Source: an uncultured Collinsella sp. (GTDB taxonomy: Bacteria > Actinomycetota > Coriobacteriia > Coriobacteriales > Coriobacteriaceae). From it: a stretch of DNA of 7,750 nt. The stretch is taken from contig CAAEVD010000123.1 in assembly GCA_900759435.1 (NCBI GenBank), positions 1 through 7,750 on the forward strand. The letters are read 5' to 3'. The notes below the pieces were generated by a model that had not been told where the DNA came from, did no database searches, and saw nothing but the letters and a program-made list of their open reading frames with translations. Positions 6,610 through 7,750 of the stretch are shown piece by piece; within the stretch, counting starts at the first letter, position 1; each line of letters starts with the position of its first letter. Made by a program: the position numbers and the translations under genes.

Positions 6610-6834
6610 ATGGACAAGATTGAGACCGAGGGGGCAAACATGGATGCAAAGATGCTTGATGGCCGCGAGGCGGTTGCCGAGATGGTGCGTGAGGCACGCG
6701 CCGATGCCGCCGAAGATCGGTTCTTTACGAATCGTGCCAACATGGACATGGCCGATCGCGTGATTTCGATCGTGGTGACGGTGCTTGTCGCGGCGTGCGT
6801 GTGCGCACTGCTCGCGCACGTGCTGTTTGTCTAA
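6610..6834 (+). CDS. Small single-pass membrane protein, unknown function, downstream of kup
   Basis: A 74-residue protein with no family I recognise. Residues 1-47 are hydrophilic and highly charged, with a probable amphipathic helix (EAVAEMVREARADAAED, 20-36). Residues 51-73 form one hydrophobic helix that reaches the C-terminus, a tail-anchor-like layout with the charged part probably cytoplasmic. Two starts are possible: ATG 6610 with GGAG (6596-6599) about ten bases upstream, or ATG 6640 (residue 11) preceded by GAGGGGG at a better distance, giving 64 residues. It begins 31 bp after kup and ends before a terminator, so it is the last gene of a kup transcript. A role as a Kup partner or as a link to the KdpD-like sensor downstream is conjecture. 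It is not KdpF, which is much shorter and almost wholly hydrophobic. Confidence 0.7.
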   Translation: MDKIETEGANMDAKMLDGREAVAEMVREARADAAEDRFFTNRANMDMADRVISIVVTVLVAACVCALLAHVLFV

Positions 6835-6865
6835 CGACCGCAGGTTGCAAAGGCTTTACACTTGG

Positions 6866-6927
6866 AACCACCACAAGGGGAAACCACCACAAGGGTGCCT
6901 GTCCCCTTTGTGGTGGTTTTTGTTTTT
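6866..6927 (+). terminator. Intrinsic terminator of the kup transcript, with a duplicated left arm
   Basis: AAACCACCACAAGGG (6881-6895) pairs with CCCTTTGTGGTGGTTT (6904-6919) with one bulged base, and a T-rich tract, TTTTTGTTTTT, overlaps and follows the stem (6917-6927). A second copy of the left arm, AACCACCACAAGGGG (6866-6880), lies just upstream and can pair with the same right arm instead; it even matches one more base at the GGGG/CCCC end. The loop TGCCTGT forms part of GGTGCCTGTCCCC, a string I recall from palindromic repeats in various bacteria. It separates kup and the small gene from the sensor kinase, which then needs its own promoter or read-through. Confidence 0.85.
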
Positions 6928-6947
6928 GAGAGAGGGGCGGGACGCTG

Positions 6948-7750
6948 ATGGACGTTCGTACGGACGGCGATATTGCCGATAGTTTTTGGTGGCGGCGCAC
7001 AACGCTGACGCGCCGCACTCCTCTGTATGACGCCTGCGTATCGGTGGGGCTGCTGGTCGCGGCGACGATTGTGGGCGCGCTGCTCGACCATCCGGGTCTC
7101 GCGCCGAGCATCATGATCGTCTATGTGTTCGCCGTTCAGCTGTGCGCATTCTTTACCTGGAGTCGCCTGTATTGCTTGCTGAGCTCGGCTGCCGCCGTGG
7201 CGCTCTACAACTTTTTGTTTGTCGACCCGCGCTACTCGCTGTCGCTTATCGACCGCGGCTATCCCGGCATGTTCTTCATCATGTTCGTGGTTTCGCTTGT
7301 GTCGAGCTCGATTGCGTTGGCCCTGCGCCGCGCCTTGGCACAGGCTGCCGCCAGCGACCGCCGCACGCATATGGTGCTCGAGACCAACCGCATGCTGCAG
7401 CGGTGCGCCGATCAGCATCAGATCGTTCACGCCATGGCCACGCAGCTGGCGCGTCTTTCGGGCTGTCCGGTCGTGTGGTACAGCGCCGACGCCGAGGGCG
7501 ATGACCTGCTGCCGCGTGCGACGTACACGGCCGTGGGCGATGCCGCCCCGGTGCACGAGCTGGCGCCGCAGATGCCGCCGCGGCTCTCGGCGTCCGCCTA
7601 TGTGGGTACGCCGCTCGATGCCACCTATGGCGGATCGGCGTTTTATGGCATCTACCTGACGGTTCGCACAGGCGACGGCTTCGTGCGCTCGGGCGACCCC
7701 GCCTCGGTGGTGGGCGTGCTGGCTATCGTTGCCGAGCCCGACGTGCTGAC
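6948..7750 (+). CDS. KdpD-like sensor histidine kinase, N-terminal part (DUF4118 membrane domain plus GAF-like region; 3' end outside window)
   Basis: 267 residues are visible and the frame runs off the window. After about 25 residues, four hydrophobic segments follow (near 28-47, 52-70, 74-92, 107-127). The spacing and the motif YNFLFVDPRYSLSL (87-100) between the third and fourth match the membrane domain of KdpD. A charged linker helix follows (AQAAASDRRTHMVLETNRML, 131-150) and then a GAF-like sensory region (about 151-267), as in KdpD before its kinase core. Kinase H-box and ATPase domains are expected beyond the edge but not seen. Classical KdpD has about 400 cytoplasmic residues (KdpD and Usp-like domains) before the first helix; here an in-frame stop at 6927-6929 lies just upstream, so this is a short form. 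The start is the first ATG, with AGAGGGG (6931-6937) ten bases upstream. Its place behind kup supports a potassium or envelope-stress role, by inference. Confidence 0.85.
   Translation, partial: MDVRTDGDIADSFWWRRTTLTRRTPLYDACVSVGLLVAATIVGALLDHPGLAPSIMIVYVFAVQLCAFFTWSRLYCLLSSAAAVALYNFLFVDPRYSLSLIDRGYPGMFFIMFVVSLVSSSIALALRRALAQAAASDRRTHMVLETNRMLQRCADQHQIVHAMATQLARLSGCPVVWYSADAEGDDLLPRATYTAVGDAAPVHELAPQMPPRLSASAYVGTPLDATYGGSAFYGIYLTVRTGDGFVRSGDPASVVGVLAIVAEPDVL

Noticed and set aside
6610..6834. KdpF-like subunit
   Set aside because: KdpF is about 30 residues and almost wholly hydrophobic; this protein has a charged domain of about 47 residues before its helix, and no kdpA follows.
7142..7659. 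Plus-strand open frames in other frames at 7142-7504 and 7219-7659
   Set aside because: Both are Arg/Ala/Pro/Ser-rich shadows overlapping the frame at 6948-7750, which carries the KdpD membrane-domain motif.

Overview
This window is GC-rich bacterial DNA, apart from a lower-GC stretch at about 330-850. It looks like an actinobacterial gut commensal, most plausibly a Coriobacteriia member such as Collinsella. The reasons are strong G/C bias at third codon positions, an LAXTG-type sortase signal on a surface protein, an LTA-synthase-family enzyme, and conspicuous palindromic hairpin sequences between genes. The genus is an inference; no rRNA or other marker gene is present.

Layout. Positions 2-325 hold the 3' end of a cell-wall-anchored surface protein, followed by its terminator (352-391). 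A gene-free stretch of about 675 bp follows, between this gene and the convergent LTA-synthase gene. It contains a tandem array of six about-61-bp units, each an imperfect inverted repeat (413-767), then a leftward terminator (769-798), then a 131-bp element that folds into one long interrupted hairpin (853-983). On the minus strand (1003-3303) lies an LTA-synthase/phosphoglycerol-transferase family membrane enzyme. A divergent intergenic region separates it from a nitroreductase (3517-4392). A perfect 35-bp palindrome (4394-4428) and a promoter region precede a Kup potassium transporter (4551-6578). Then come a small single-pass membrane protein (6610-6834), a terminator with a duplicated left arm (6866-6927), and the 5' part of a KdpD-like sensor kinase (6948 to the window edge).

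How the genes fit together. The right-hand third looks like a potassium module: a Kup transporter, a small membrane protein in the same transcript, and a sensor with the KdpD membrane domain plus a GAF-like region. The sensor lacks the large N-terminal cytoplasmic KdpD/Usp part of classical KdpD. The left half is cell-envelope material: a sortase substrate and a polyglycerolphosphate-type polymer synthase. The least explained sequence is the hairpin array and the 131-bp hairpin between the two convergent envelope genes. Three intergenic dyads in the window share a GGGAC/GTCCC core, which hints at a family of dispersed palindromic repeats in this genome.
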